Origin: Achromobacter pulmonis
Lineage (GTDB): Bacteria > Pseudomonadota > Gammaproteobacteria > Burkholderiales > Burkholderiaceae_B
Length of the DNA: 64,000 nucleotides
Assembly: GCF_902859765.1 (NCBI RefSeq)
Contig: NZ_CADIJV010000017.1
Coordinates: forward strand, 1-64,000
Direction of reading: 5' to 3'
This document shows positions 45,107 through 53,732 of this stretch, piece after piece. Under the pieces are notes generated by a model. That model was not told where the DNA came from and did no database searches. It saw only the letters and a list, made by a program, of their open reading frames with translations. Numbering within the stretch: position 1 is the stretch's first letter; each line of letters begins with the position of its first letter. The position numbers and the translations under genes were made by a program.

Positions 45107-47242
45107 ATGCGTTTACGGTTCAGGAACAAGGCGCGCCGCGCGCGGGCGGCACGCCATTGGCCACTGTGGCTGGCGCTGGCGGCGGGGCCGGCGCTGGCCG
45201 ATCGCACCCAGGAAGCGGCCACGCTGCCGGCGGTCACGGTCAGCGGCGAACGCCAGGCCGGCGCCGCGTTGCAACCGACACTGGGCAAGCTGCCCCTGAG
45301 CGTGCGCGAGACACCGCAGTCAATCTCGGTGATCGGTCCGCAACAGATGCAGCAGCAGAACCTGCAGAGCCTGGACGACGTCATGCGGCACGCCACCGGC
45401 ATTACGGTACAGCCGCACAATCGACTCACGACGGGTTACTACTCGCGCGGCTTCAAGATCGACTCGTTCGAGCAGGACGGCGTGCCGAGCATGATGGGTA
45501 ACGTTGCCGCGGGCCCCGAAGACATCGCCGTCTTTGAACGCATCGAGATCCTGCGCGGCGCCAACGGTCTGTTGCATGGCGCTGGCAATCCGGCGGCCAC
45601 GGTGAACCTGGTGCGCAAGCGTCCGCAACGCGAATTCACTTTCGGCGGCGAAGTCAGCGCCGGCAGTTGGGACCGCTACCGCGGCATGGCGGACCTGGGC
45701 GGTCCGCTCAACGACAGCGGCAGCGTGCGTGGTCGCATCGTCGGCGTCCTGGAGGACCGCGGATTCTTCTATCAGGCCGCGAACCAGAAGACTGGGCTGT
45801 TCTATGGCGTCGGCGAGGTCGACCTTGGGGCCGCCACGGTCTTGTCGGCTGGCCTGCAATACCAGCGTGTGCGTTCCAATCCGCCACCCAGCATGGGCGG
45901 CGTGCCGCGCTACAAGGATGGCAGTCCGCTCGGCCTGAAGCGCTCGACCAACCTGGAATCCATCGACAGCCATTCCAACTGGAACACCACGCGCGTGTTT
46001 GCCGACCTGGAACACCGCATCGGCCATGGCTGGAATGCCAGGATCAGCTTCAATCACCTGAAGTCCGATTCCGAAATGAAGTATCTCACCGGCATGGGCG
46101 GCGTCGATCCGAAGACGGGCACCGGCACGACGCTGTACGGCCAGGGAATCCGCTACGAGAATAGCCAGACCAGCGTCGACGCCTATGTCAGCGGACCGGT
46201 CGAATTGTTCGGCCGGCGCCACGAGTTGCTGTTCGGCGCCAATTCGCTGCGCACTACCTGGGAGAACGCCAACGCGGTCGCGCTCGGCACCGTGCACGGC
46301 ACGCCCATCGACGTGTTCAACTGGAATCCCCACGATGTCCCCAGCTACGACGTCGGCCCCTACGAATCCACAGGCAAGAACCCGGAGCGCGAACAGGGTA
46401 TCTACGGCATGGGCCGTTTCTCGCTGGCCGATCCCGTCACCTTGGTGCTGGGCGGTCGTTTCGACTGGAGCCGCTTGGCATCGCCGACCGTCGAGAAGCG
46501 TGTCAACGCCAAATTCACACCCTATGGCGGGTTGATCGTCGACCTGAACCGCCGCTGGTCGCTGTATGGCAGCTATGCACAGGTGTTCAAACCGCAGGGG
46601 GATAAGAATAGTGCCGGCGAGATGCTCGACCCGATGACCGGCGCCAACTACGAAGCCGGCGTCAAGGGTGAACTGGCGGACGCGTTGAATATTTCACTGG
46701 CGATGTTCCAGATCGACCAGAAAGACCGCGCGCAGGCCGAGCCTTCGCCGGTGCCCTGCCGAGGCAGGAACTGCCCCTCCATCTCGGGCGGAAAAGTGCG
46801 AAGCCGTGGTTTCGAGGTCGAGGTTGCTGGTGACATTACTCCCTATTGGAACTTGGTGGCGGGGTACACCTTCAACACCACCCGTTACCTGGCAGACACC
46901 CGTGCCGCGGGCCAACCTCTCGCCAGCTTCGCTCCCAAGCACATTTTCCGCCTTTGGACCGAGTACGCCTTGCCGGCACTGGAGCGGCGCCTGAGCGTGG
47001 GTGGGGGCGTGCAGGTGCAGTCGGGCTTCTACAACGTGGCCGGCCCCATCACCGTGAGCCAGGGAGGCTATGCCTTGGCCGACCTGCGCGTGGCCTACCG
47101 CATCGACAAGCACGTGACCGTGGCGCTCAACGCCAACAACCTGTTCGACCGCGTCTACTACCAGCGCCTGAGCGACGCCAACTGGACCAACTACTACGGT
47201 GAGCCGCGCAACTTCATGCTGACGGTGCGCGCCGACTACTGA
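45107..47242 (+). CDS. TonB-dependent siderophore receptor (FhuE/FoxA-like), tandem copy 1
   Basis: A 711-residue outer-membrane ferric-siderophore receptor. It has an arginine-rich signal peptide, a TonB-box-like LPAVTVSGER, and a plug with GKLPLSVRETPQSISVIGPQQM and ILRGANGLLHGAGNPAATVNLVRKRP. The barrel ends in the canonical YGEPRNFMLTVRADY. A CxxxxC pair (PCRGRNC, near residue 550) lies in a probable extracellular loop. No STN domain is present. ATG 45107 follows AGAGGGAG. The ATG at 45083 abuts the Fur box and is not used. Regulation is by Fur and probably the AraC protein upstream. Paralogue follows at 47426. Confidence 0.93.
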   Translation: MRLRFRNKARRARAARHWPLWLALAAGPALADRTQEAATLPAVTVSGERQAGAALQPTLGKLPLSVRETPQSISVIGPQQMQQQNLQSLDDVMRHATGITVQPHNRLTTGYYSRGFKIDSFEQDGVPSMMGNVAAGPEDIAVFERIEILRGANGLLHGAGNPAATVNLVRKRPQREFTFGGEVSAGSWDRYRGMADLGGPLNDSGSVRGRIVGVLEDRGFFYQAANQKTGLFYGVGEVDLGAATVLSAGLQYQRVRSNPPPSMGGVPRYKDGSPLGLKRSTNLESIDSHSNWNTTRVFADLEHRIGHGWNARISFNHLKSDSEMKYLTGMGGVDPKTGTGTTLYGQGIRYENSQTSVDAYVSGPVELFGRRHELLFGANSLRTTWENANAVALGTVHGTPIDVFNWNPHDVPSYDVGPYESTGKNPEREQGIYGMGRFSLADPVTLVLGGRFDWSRLASPTVEKRVNAKFTPYGGLIVDLNRRWSLYGSYAQVFKPQGDKNSAGEMLDPMTGANYEAGVKGELADALNISLAMFQIDQKDRAQAEPSPVPCRGRNCPSISGGKVRSRGFEVEVAGDITPYWNLVAGYTFNTTRYLADTRAAGQPLASFAPKHIFRLWTEYALPALERRLSVGGGVQVQSGFYNVAGPITVSQGGYALADLRVAYRIDKHVTVALNANNLFDRVYYQRLSDANWTNYYGEPRNFMLTVRADY

Positions 47243-47319
47243 CCGTCGCCATCGTCGCGCCGGCCATCGCGCGTTGCACGACGCGCCTTGGCCGGCGCTT
47301 GCCGGTCCGGCCGGCAAAA

Positions 47320-47357
47320 ACTTCCGCAATCGCCAGCGAGACTTCCGCAATCGCCAG
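47320..47357 (+). repeat. Direct repeat, 17 bp at 21-bp period, candidate AraC activator site
   Basis: ACTTCCGCAATCGCCAG occurs at 47320-47336 and again at 47341-47357, identical, with starts 21 bases apart (two helical turns). The downstream copy overlaps where the -35 box of the second receptor promoter should be, and no good -35 is visible. This is the classic layout for an AraC-family activator, and such a gene is present at 44075-44959. Confidence 0.6.
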
Positions 47358-47377
47358 TGGCTCATGCGGCTGCTCTC

Positions 47378-47402
47378 TAGAATGGTTTGAGAATAATTCT
47401 CA
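47378..47402 (+). promoter_or_regulatory. Promoter -10 and Fur box of the second tandem receptor
   Basis: A -10 box TAGAAT (47378-47383) is followed five bases later by the perfect palindrome TGAGAATAATTCTCA (47388-47402), identical to the box of the first receptor. The -35 position (47355-47360, CAGTGG) is poor, so an activator is probably needed. The direct repeats at 47320-47357 would supply it. Confidence 0.75.
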
Positions 47403-47425
47403 GTAACCAGGAAAGAGGAACGGCG

Positions 47426-49558
47426 GTGCAATCAAGGTTCAGGAACAGGGCGGCACAGCCGCGCAAGGGCGCGGCGCGCCATTGGCCGGTCTGGCTGGCT
47501 TTGACAGCGGCGGGGCCGGTGGCGGCGCAAGTGGCCGATAGTGCAGCGACCTTGCCGGCGGTCACCGTCAGCGGCGAGCGCGATGCGACCGCGCAGACGC
47601 CCACGTTGGGCAAGCTGCCGTTGACGGTGCGCGAGACCCCGCAATCGATCACTGTGATCGGCCAGGAACAGATGCGGCAGCAGAACCTGCAGAGCCTGGA
47701 CGACGTCATGCAGCACGCCACTGGCATTACGGTGCAGCCGTACCAGTTGCTGACCACGGCCTACTATTCCCGCGGCTTCAAGGTCGACTCCTACGAGCAG
47801 GACGGCGTGCCCGTGCTGATGGGCAACATGGCTGCCTCGCCGCAGGACATGGCGGTGTACGAACGCGTCGAGATCCTGCGCGGCGCCAATGGCCTGCTGC
47901 ACGGCGCTGGCAACCCGGCCGCCACCGTCAACCTGGTGCGCAAGCGCCCGCCGCGCGAGTTCGCCTTCAGCGGCGGAGTCAGTGCCGGCAGTTGGGACCG
48001 CTACCGCGCCGAGGCCGACCTGGGCGGCCCGCTCAATGCCAGCGGCAGCGTGCGCGGGCGCCTCGTCACGGCGTTCGAGGATCGCGGCTATTTCTACGAC
48101 GTGGCCGACCAGAAGTCTGCGCTGTTCTACGGCATCGGCGAGGTCGACCTGGGCCCGGATACGGTGCTGTCGGCCGGGCTGCAATACCAGCGTATCCGCT
48201 CCACCACCAACATGGCGGGTGTGCCGCGCTACAAGGATGGCGGCGACATCGGCCTGAAGCGCTCGACCTACCTGGACGCCGCGTGGGATCGCTTCAACTG
48301 GAACACCACGCGCGTGTTCGCCGACCTGGAACACCGCTTCGGTCAGGGCTGGCGCGCCAAGGTCAGCGCCAACTATCTCACCGCCGACAGCAACCTGAAG
48401 TACGCCGGCGCCTACGGCGCGATCGACCGCCAGACCGGCCAGGGCTCGGCACTGATGGGCGGCGCCTACAAGTTCGACAACACCCAGGCCAGCGTCGATG
48501 CCTACGTCAGCGGCCCGGTGGAACTGTTCGGCCGCCGCCACGAGCTGCTATTCGGCGGCAATGCCCAGCGCACCACGACCGAGCAGTACACCGGCCAACT
48601 GACGCCGGCGCTGCGCGTGCCGGTCAACGTATTCGACTGGGATCCGCGCAGCGTGCCAGAGCCCGGCGTCGGCCCCTACACTTCGCCGGGCCAGACGCGC
48701 GCTCGCCAGCAGGGCGTCTACGGCATGGGCCGCTTTTCGCTGGCTGATCCGCTGACGCTGGTGTTGGGCGGACGCATGAGCAGGTGGAACCAGGACGCCC
48801 CCGGTTCACGCCAGCGCATCAACCCCGAATTCACGCCCTACGGCGGCCTGATCGTCGACCTGGACCGCCAGTGGTCGTTGTACGGCAGCTATGCCGAGGT
48901 GTTCCAGCCGCAGACGCAGCTGACGCGCGAGGGGCAGGGGCTGGATCCGGTCACCGGCGCCAACTACGAGGCCGGCATCAAGGGCGAGCTGATGGACGGC
49001 GCGCTGAACGTGTCGCTGGCGGTGTTCCAGATCCGCCAGAAGAACCGCGCGCAGCAGGATCCGGCCTGGCCCTGCGTCGGCCAGACCTGCTACTACGTGG
49101 CTGGCGGCGAGGTGCGCAGCCGGGGCTTCGAGGCCGAGGCCAGCGGCGACATCACGCCGTACTGGACGGTGGCCGCGGGCTACACCTTCAACACCAGCAA
49201 GTACCTGACCGACACCCAGGCTGGCGGCCAGCCGTTCGCCAGTTTCACGCCCAGGCACATCTTCCGGCTGTGGATGAACTATGCGCTGCCGACGATGCAG
49301 CGGCGCCTGAGCGTGGGCGGCGGGCTGCAGGTGCAATCGGGCTACTCGACCGTGTCGGGCCCGGTCACGCTGCGCCAGGGCGGCTACGCGCTGGTCGACC
49401 TGCGCTTGGCCTATCGCTTCGACAAGCACCTGAGCGCCGCGCTGAACGTCAACAACGTGTTCGACCGCGGCTACTACCAGAGCCTGTCCGGCACCGCCTG
49501 GAACAACCGCTACGGCGAGCCCCGCAACGTCATGCTGACCCTGCGCGCCGAGTATTGA
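47426..49558 (+). CDS. TonB-dependent siderophore receptor (FhuE/FoxA-like), tandem copy 2
   Basis: A 710-residue paralogue of the preceding receptor, matching it along the whole length: LPAVTVSGER TonB-box region, GKLPLTVRETPQSITVIGQEQM, ILRGANGLLHGAGNPAATVNLVRKRP, and the ending YGEPRNVMLTLRAEY. The CxxxxC loop pair is kept (PCVGQTC). Sequence between conserved blocks differs, mainly in the likely ligand-contacting loops, so the two may take different siderophores. A GTG start at 47426 follows AGAGGAA and aligns with the ATG of copy 1. A cupin and an RhtX-like permease follow. Confidence 0.93.
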   Translation: MQSRFRNRAAQPRKGAARHWPVWLALTAAGPVAAQVADSAATLPAVTVSGERDATAQTPTLGKLPLTVRETPQSITVIGQEQMRQQNLQSLDDVMQHATGITVQPYQLLTTAYYSRGFKVDSYEQDGVPVLMGNMAASPQDMAVYERVEILRGANGLLHGAGNPAATVNLVRKRPPREFAFSGGVSAGSWDRYRAEADLGGPLNASGSVRGRLVTAFEDRGYFYDVADQKSALFYGIGEVDLGPDTVLSAGLQYQRIRSTTNMAGVPRYKDGGDIGLKRSTYLDAAWDRFNWNTTRVFADLEHRFGQGWRAKVSANYLTADSNLKYAGAYGAIDRQTGQGSALMGGAYKFDNTQASVDAYVSGPVELFGRRHELLFGGNAQRTTTEQYTGQLTPALRVPVNVFDWDPRSVPEPGVGPYTSPGQTRARQQGVYGMGRFSLADPLTLVLGGRMSRWNQDAPGSRQRINPEFTPYGGLIVDLDRQWSLYGSYAEVFQPQTQLTREGQGLDPVTGANYEAGIKGELMDGALNVSLAVFQIRQKNRAQQDPAWPCVGQTCYYVAGGEVRSRGFEAEASGDITPYWTVAAGYTFNTSKYLTDTQAGGQPFASFTPRHIFRLWMNYALPTMQRRLSVGGGLQVQSGYSTVSGPVTLRQGGYALVDLRLAYRFDKHLSAALNVNNVFDRGYYQSLSGTAWNNRYGEPRNVMLTLRAEY

Positions 49559-49622
49559 ACGGCGCGCGCCACACGGGCGGCGCGGGCGCGCCGTCCGTCC
49601 ATCGTTCGAAGGAGAAAACGGA

Positions 49623-50030
49623 TTGGCCACGCTCATCCCCCCGCCAGTGTTCGACTGGCTCGACCATTTCATGGCGCTGGGCGCCGACGGCGCCATGCGC
49701 GATCTCGGCAGGCTGCGGCGCCTGGCGCCACACGAGGGTTGGCTGGTCGGCGTCAAGGCCGCGGCCTGCGACGCTGATGTGCATGGCGACGTCTGGGAAC
49801 GCCACCCGGCGGGCGAGGAAATGCTCTGTGTGCTGGAAGGCCGCGTGGTGCTGACACTGATGGACGAGGGCGGCGCCGAGACCGACGTGCTGCTGGACGC
49901 GCGGCGTAGCGTGGTGGTGCCGCGCGGGGTCTGGCACCGCCTGCACGTGGCCTGTCCGGCCCGCATCCTGTTCGTCACGCCCGGGCACGGCAGTGAACAT
50001 CGCCGCGCCGGCGCGGCCTCGCAAGTTTGA
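49623..50030 (+). CDS. Cupin-domain protein in the siderophore locus
   Basis: A 135-residue single-domain cupin: DVWERHPAGEEMLCVLEGRVVLTLMDEGG (motif 1 region with His and Glu) and VVVPRGVWHRLHVACPARILFVTPG (motif 2 with His) outline a small metal-binding barrel. The start is probably a TTG at 49623, eight bases after an AAGGAG site. It lies between the second receptor and the permease gene and should be co-transcribed. It might bind or process the incoming siderophore or its iron. No enzymatic activity can be assigned. Confidence 0.8.
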   Translation: MATLIPPPVFDWLDHFMALGADGAMRDLGRLRRLAPHEGWLVGVKAAACDADVHGDVWERHPAGEEMLCVLEGRVVLTLMDEGGAETDVLLDARRSVVVPRGVWHRLHVACPARILFVTPGHGSEHRRAGAASQV

Positions 50031-50041
50031 AGGAAGCCGAC

Positions 50042-51247
50042 GTGAAGCTTACTGCCAACGCGCGCCTGTTCGTCATGATCGGCGCGCTCTATTTTTCCCA
50101 GGGCATTCCGCTGGGCGTGGCCATGGAGGCATTGCCCACGCTGCTGCGGCGCGATGGCGCGCCCCTGCATGCGCTGGCCTGGCTGCCGCTGGTGGGGCTG
50201 CCCTGGGTGCTGAAATTCCTGTGGGCGCCGCGGGTCGACAACCGTTGGCACGCCACGCTCGGCCGGCGCCGCAGCTGGATCCTGCCAATGCAGGCCGTGG
50301 TGCTGGCCTGCCTGGCGGCGGTGGCCGTGACCGGCATCGCCGCCACCAGCGCGCCCTGGGTGGTGGGCCTGATGGCGCTGGCCTCGCTGGCCAGTGCCAC
50401 GCAGGACATCGCCACCGATGGCCTGACCGCCGAGCGTTTCTCGGGCCAGGCGCTGGCGCGCGCCAACGCCGTGCAGGTGGGCGGCACCATGGTCGGCTTT
50501 TTCGCCGGCGGGCCAGGCTGCCTGGTGCTGGCGGGCTGGCTGGGGCAGGGCGGCGCGCTGGCGCTGCTGGCCGCGGTGGTGGCGTTCAGCCTGCTGCTGG
50601 CGCTGGGGTGGCGTGAAACCGCCTTGCCCGCGCCGGCCGGCGCTCCACGGCGCGCCACGCTGGCCGGCTTCGCGCGCCGCCCCGGCGCCTGGGCGCTGGT
50701 GCTGGCGGCTTTTCTGTCGGCTATGACGGCGGTGGCGGGCTATGGGCTGTCCAAGCTGTTCCTGGTCGATGCGGGCTGGCCGGTGGACGCGGTGGGGCGG
50801 TTGGGCATGGCCGGCGGCGTGGTGACGGTGCTGCTGGGCTGCGGCGGCGGAGCCTGGCTGGTCGGGCGATTGGGCGCGCGCGGCGCCCTGGCCCTGGGGT
50901 TGGCTACCTCGGGCGCGGCCGCGGTGGCCTGGCTGGCGCAGGCGCAGGGCTGGGCCGCGCAGGCCGCGCCGATGGCCTACGTGGCCCAGACGCTGGGTTC
51001 GTTCGGTGCCGGCGCGGCCTCGGTGGCGTTGATGACGCTGGCGATGCGCTTTGCCGCCCGCGGCGCGCAGGCCGGCACCGACATGACGGCGGTGCAGAGC
51101 GCGCGCGACCTGGGCGAGATCCTGACCTCGTCGCTCATCACCGGGCTGGCCGCCACGCTCGGCTATGCCGCCGGCTTCGGCGGGGGACTGCTGGAGGCCG
51201 TGGTCACGCTGGCTTTCGTGGCGCTGGCGCTACGCCGTCCGGGGTGA
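50042..51247 (+). CDS. Siderophore permease of the RhtX/FptX family (MFS)
   Basis: A 401-residue inner-membrane protein with about 12 helices. The opening FVMIGALYFSQGIPLGVAMEALPTLLRR, the GLPWVLKFLWAPRVDNRW segment and SLASATQDIATDGLTAERF are hallmarks of the RhtX/FptX (AmpG-like) siderophore importers. These replace an ABC system for ferri-rhizobactin and ferri-pyochelin. The start GTG 50042 follows AAGGAAG. The locus therefore has both membrane steps: TonB receptor for the outer membrane and this single-protein permease for the inner membrane. Confidence 0.88.
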   Translation: MKLTANARLFVMIGALYFSQGIPLGVAMEALPTLLRRDGAPLHALAWLPLVGLPWVLKFLWAPRVDNRWHATLGRRRSWILPMQAVVLACLAAVAVTGIAATSAPWVVGLMALASLASATQDIATDGLTAERFSGQALARANAVQVGGTMVGFFAGGPGCLVLAGWLGQGGALALLAAVVAFSLLLALGWRETALPAPAGAPRRATLAGFARRPGAWALVLAAFLSAMTAVAGYGLSKLFLVDAGWPVDAVGRLGMAGGVVTVLLGCGGGAWLVGRLGARGALALGLATSGAAAVAWLAQAQGWAAQAAPMAYVAQTLGSFGAGAASVALMTLAMRFAARGAQAGTDMTAVQSARDLGEILTSSLITGLAATLGYAAGFGGGLLEAVVTLAFVALALRRPG

Positions 51248-51312
51248 CATGGCGTTTCGGGCGGTTGCGGCTACACTTGTGCGCCGTTTTGCTTTCAAGC
51301 CCCCGAAATTCC

Positions 51313-52566
51313 ATGATTTCCACCGCATGCGGCGTCGACTTCGGCACGTCGAACTCCACCGTCGGCTGGAGCCGCCCCGACCAGCGCGCGCTCCTGGCCC
51401 TTGAAGACGGCAAGACCACCTTGCCCTCGGCCATCTTCTTTCACGACGAGGATGCCGAGGTCAGCTATGGCCGGGCGGCCATCTCCGACTACCTGGCGGG
51501 CTACGACGGGCGCCTGATGCGCTCGATGAAAAGCCTGCTGGGCAGCTCGCTGATTGACGGCTCCACAGAAGTCCAGGGCCGCTCGATCCCGTTCCGCGTG
51601 CTGCTCACGCGCTTCATCGCCGAGCTCAAGCGCCGCGCCGAGACCGCCGCCGGCCGCGACTTCACCCGCGCCGTGCTGGGCCGGCCGGTGTTCTTCGTGG
51701 ACGACAACCCCGCTGCCGACCAGACCGCTCAGGACACGCTGGGCGAGATCGCGCGCAGCGTCGGCTTCACCGACATCGAATTCCAGTTCGAGCCGCTGGC
51801 CGCGGCCTTCGACTACGAGTCGCAGATCGAGCGCGAGGAACTGGTGCTGGTCATCGACATCGGCGGCGGCACTTCGGACTTCTCGCTGATCCGCCTGGGG
51901 CCGGGCCGCGCCGCCAAGCCGGACCGGCGCGACGATATCCTGGCGTACGGCGGCGTGCACATCGGCGGCGTGGACTTCGACAAGCAGCTCAGCCTGGCGC
52001 ACGTCATGCCGTTGCTGGGCCTGGGCAGCCAGCTGCGCAGCGGCAAGGACGTGCCGTCCACGCAGTACGGCAACCTGGCCTGCTGGCACACCATCAACCA
52101 GGCCTACTCCCGCAAGGCCGCCGAGCATTTCGCCTACATCCGCGCCGAGGCCGGCGAGCGCGACAAGATCGACCTGCTGCTGAATCTGGTCAAACAGCGC
52201 GCCGGCCACTGGGTAGCGGTGCAGGTGGAAGAAGCCAAGATCGCGCTGTCGGAGGCGCCGGCGGCGCGCATCGACCTGGCGCGTATCGCGCCCGAGCTGG
52301 GCGTGGACGTCACGCGGCCGTCGTTCGACGCCAGCGTGGCGCGGCTGATCGAGAAGATCGAGCAGACCGTCGGCGCCCTGCTGCGCGACGCGGGCGTGGC
52401 GCCCGCCGATGTGGACACCGTGTTCTTCACCGGCGGTTCGAGCCGCGTGCCGCGGCTGCGCGACTGCGTTTCGGCGCTGGTGCCGCAGGCGCGCAGCGTG
52501 GAAGGCGACCTGTTCGGCAGCATCGGCGCCGGCCTGGCGCTGGACGCTCGCCGCAAGTTCGACTGA
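51313..52566 (+). CDS. Hsp70 family protein (YegD-like)
   Basis: A 417-residue protein with the actin/Hsp70 ATPase fold but no substrate-binding domain, as in E. coli YegD. The phosphate-1 motif is CGVDFGTSNSTVGW, phosphate-2 is LVLVIDIGGGTSDFSLI, and the adenosine motif is VFFTGGSSRVPRLRD. YegD-like chaperone relatives have no settled function. The ATG at 51313 is used. The gene follows the RhtX-like gene by 65 bases on the same strand but looks like a separate unit. Confidence 0.9.
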   Translation: MISTACGVDFGTSNSTVGWSRPDQRALLALEDGKTTLPSAIFFHDEDAEVSYGRAAISDYLAGYDGRLMRSMKSLLGSSLIDGSTEVQGRSIPFRVLLTRFIAELKRRAETAAGRDFTRAVLGRPVFFVDDNPAADQTAQDTLGEIARSVGFTDIEFQFEPLAAAFDYESQIEREELVLVIDIGGGTSDFSLIRLGPGRAAKPDRRDDILAYGGVHIGGVDFDKQLSLAHVMPLLGLGSQLRSGKDVPSTQYGNLACWHTINQAYSRKAAEHFAYIRAEAGERDKIDLLLNLVKQRAGHWVAVQVEEAKIALSEAPAARIDLARIAPELGVDVTRPSFDASVARLIEKIEQTVGALLRDAGVAPADVDTVFFTGGSSRVPRLRDCVSALVPQARSVEGDLFGSIGAGLALDARRKFD

Positions 52567-52717
52567 CGCACATGCTGGCCGGGCGGCCGCCACCGGCTGT
52601 CGCGGCGAGGGCGCCTGCGCCCTGCCGCGCGGCGCAACGGCCGCGGGCGCGATGGTAAGCTGCAAGCTCTTCGCGCCGCGCCCCGCGGGGCCGCGCTTGA
52701 CCCCCCTCACGCCCGCC

Positions 52718-53305
52718 ATGACCGACAAGCCCGATTCCCACCTGTTCGAAGAACGCGTCTCCAGCGAGGCCGCCTACGACGGCCGTTTCCTCAAGGTCCG
52801 CAACGACACCGTGCGACTGCCCAACGGCAACACTTCCACGCGCGAATACGTGGTGCATCCGGGCGCGGTGGTGGTGATCCCGCTGCTCGACGATGGCCGC
52901 GTGCTGCTCGAACGCCAGTACCGCTATCCGATCGGCCGCGTCATGACGGAATTCCCGGCCGGCAAGCTCGATCCGGGCGAAGATCCGCTGGCCTGCGGCA
53001 AGCGCGAACTGCTGGAAGAAACCGGCTATACCGCCACGCAGTGGGCCCGCGCCGGCGCCTTGCACCTGGCCATCGCCTATTCCACCGAGATCATCCACAT
53101 CTATTTCGCGCGCGGCCTGCGTGCCGGCCCCCGGCAACTGGACCAGGATGAGTTCCTCGACGTTTTCAGCGCGCGGCCGGAAGACCTGTACGCGGCCTGC
53201 GCCAAGGGCGAGGTCACTGACGCCAAGACCCTGACCTGCACGCTGTGGCTGCAGAACGTGCTGTCCGGCGCCTGGCCGCTCGACTGGCAGGATCATTGCG
53301 CTTGA
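52718..53305 (+). CDS. ADP-ribose pyrophosphatase (Nudix hydrolase, NudF-like)
   Basis: A 195-residue Nudix hydrolase that cleaves ADP-ribose to AMP and ribose-5-phosphate. The Nudix box is complete: G82, E88, R96-E97, E100-E101 and G103, read as GKLDPGEDP then KRELLEETGY. Sequence before it (YVVHPGAVVVIPLLDDGRVLLERQYRYP) is typical of the ADPRase subgroup, as is a downstream IYFARGL region. ATG 52718 (MTDKPDSHLFEE) is the conserved start. The longer open frame upstream is not used. Confidence 0.92.
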   Translation: MTDKPDSHLFEERVSSEAAYDGRFLKVRNDTVRLPNGNTSTREYVVHPGAVVVIPLLDDGRVLLERQYRYPIGRVMTEFPAGKLDPGEDPLACGKRELLEETGYTATQWARAGALHLAIAYSTEIIHIYFARGLRAGPRQLDQDEFLDVFSARPEDLYAACAKGEVTDAKTLTCTLWLQNVLSGAWPLDWQDHCA

Positions 53306-53384
53306 TGGCCCCCGCCGCATCGCGCCGGCGCCTGGCAACCGATATGCCCTGGCGCCGTGCCAAACCCGATTGATTCCGCCAGCC

Positions 53385-53720
53385 ATGCCCGCTTTTCCTG
53401 TCCTGGTGCAACCCGCAGGCCTGCGCTTCGAGGCCGACGCCGACACGACGCTTCTGGCGGCCGCGCAAGCCGCCGGCATCAAGCTGCCCAGTTCCTGCCG
53501 CAATGGCACCTGCCGCGCCTGCATGTGCCTGCTGCTGGCAGGCCAGGTCGCTTACCGCATCGAATGGCCCGGCCTGTCGCGCGACGAGAAGGACGAGGGC
53601 TGGATCCTGCCCTGTGTGGCTCAGGCCCGGTCGGCGCTGGCGCTCCAGTCGTTGCAGGCCGCGCCGATCGAACCCGCGCCGCCGGCGCCAGCCCGGCCGC
53701 TGACCGGGGCGCGGCGCTGA
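53385..53720 (+). CDS. Plant-type 2Fe-2S ferredoxin
   Basis: A 111-residue ferredoxin with the Cx4Cx2C...C ligand pattern: C38, C43 and C46 in SSCRNGTCRACMC and C77 in ILPCVAQ. The C-terminal 25 residues are Pro/Ala-rich and not part of the fold. It probably passes electrons to an oxygenase or reductase encoded elsewhere. No such partner gene is adjacent. ATG 53385 is used rather than a TTG at 53370. Confidence 0.88.
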   Translation: MPAFPVLVQPAGLRFEADADTTLLAAAQAAGIKLPSSCRNGTCRACMCLLLAGQVAYRIEWPGLSRDEKDEGWILPCVAQARSALALQSLQAAPIEPAPPAPARPLTGARR

Positions 53721-53732
53721 CCGGCGCGCGGG

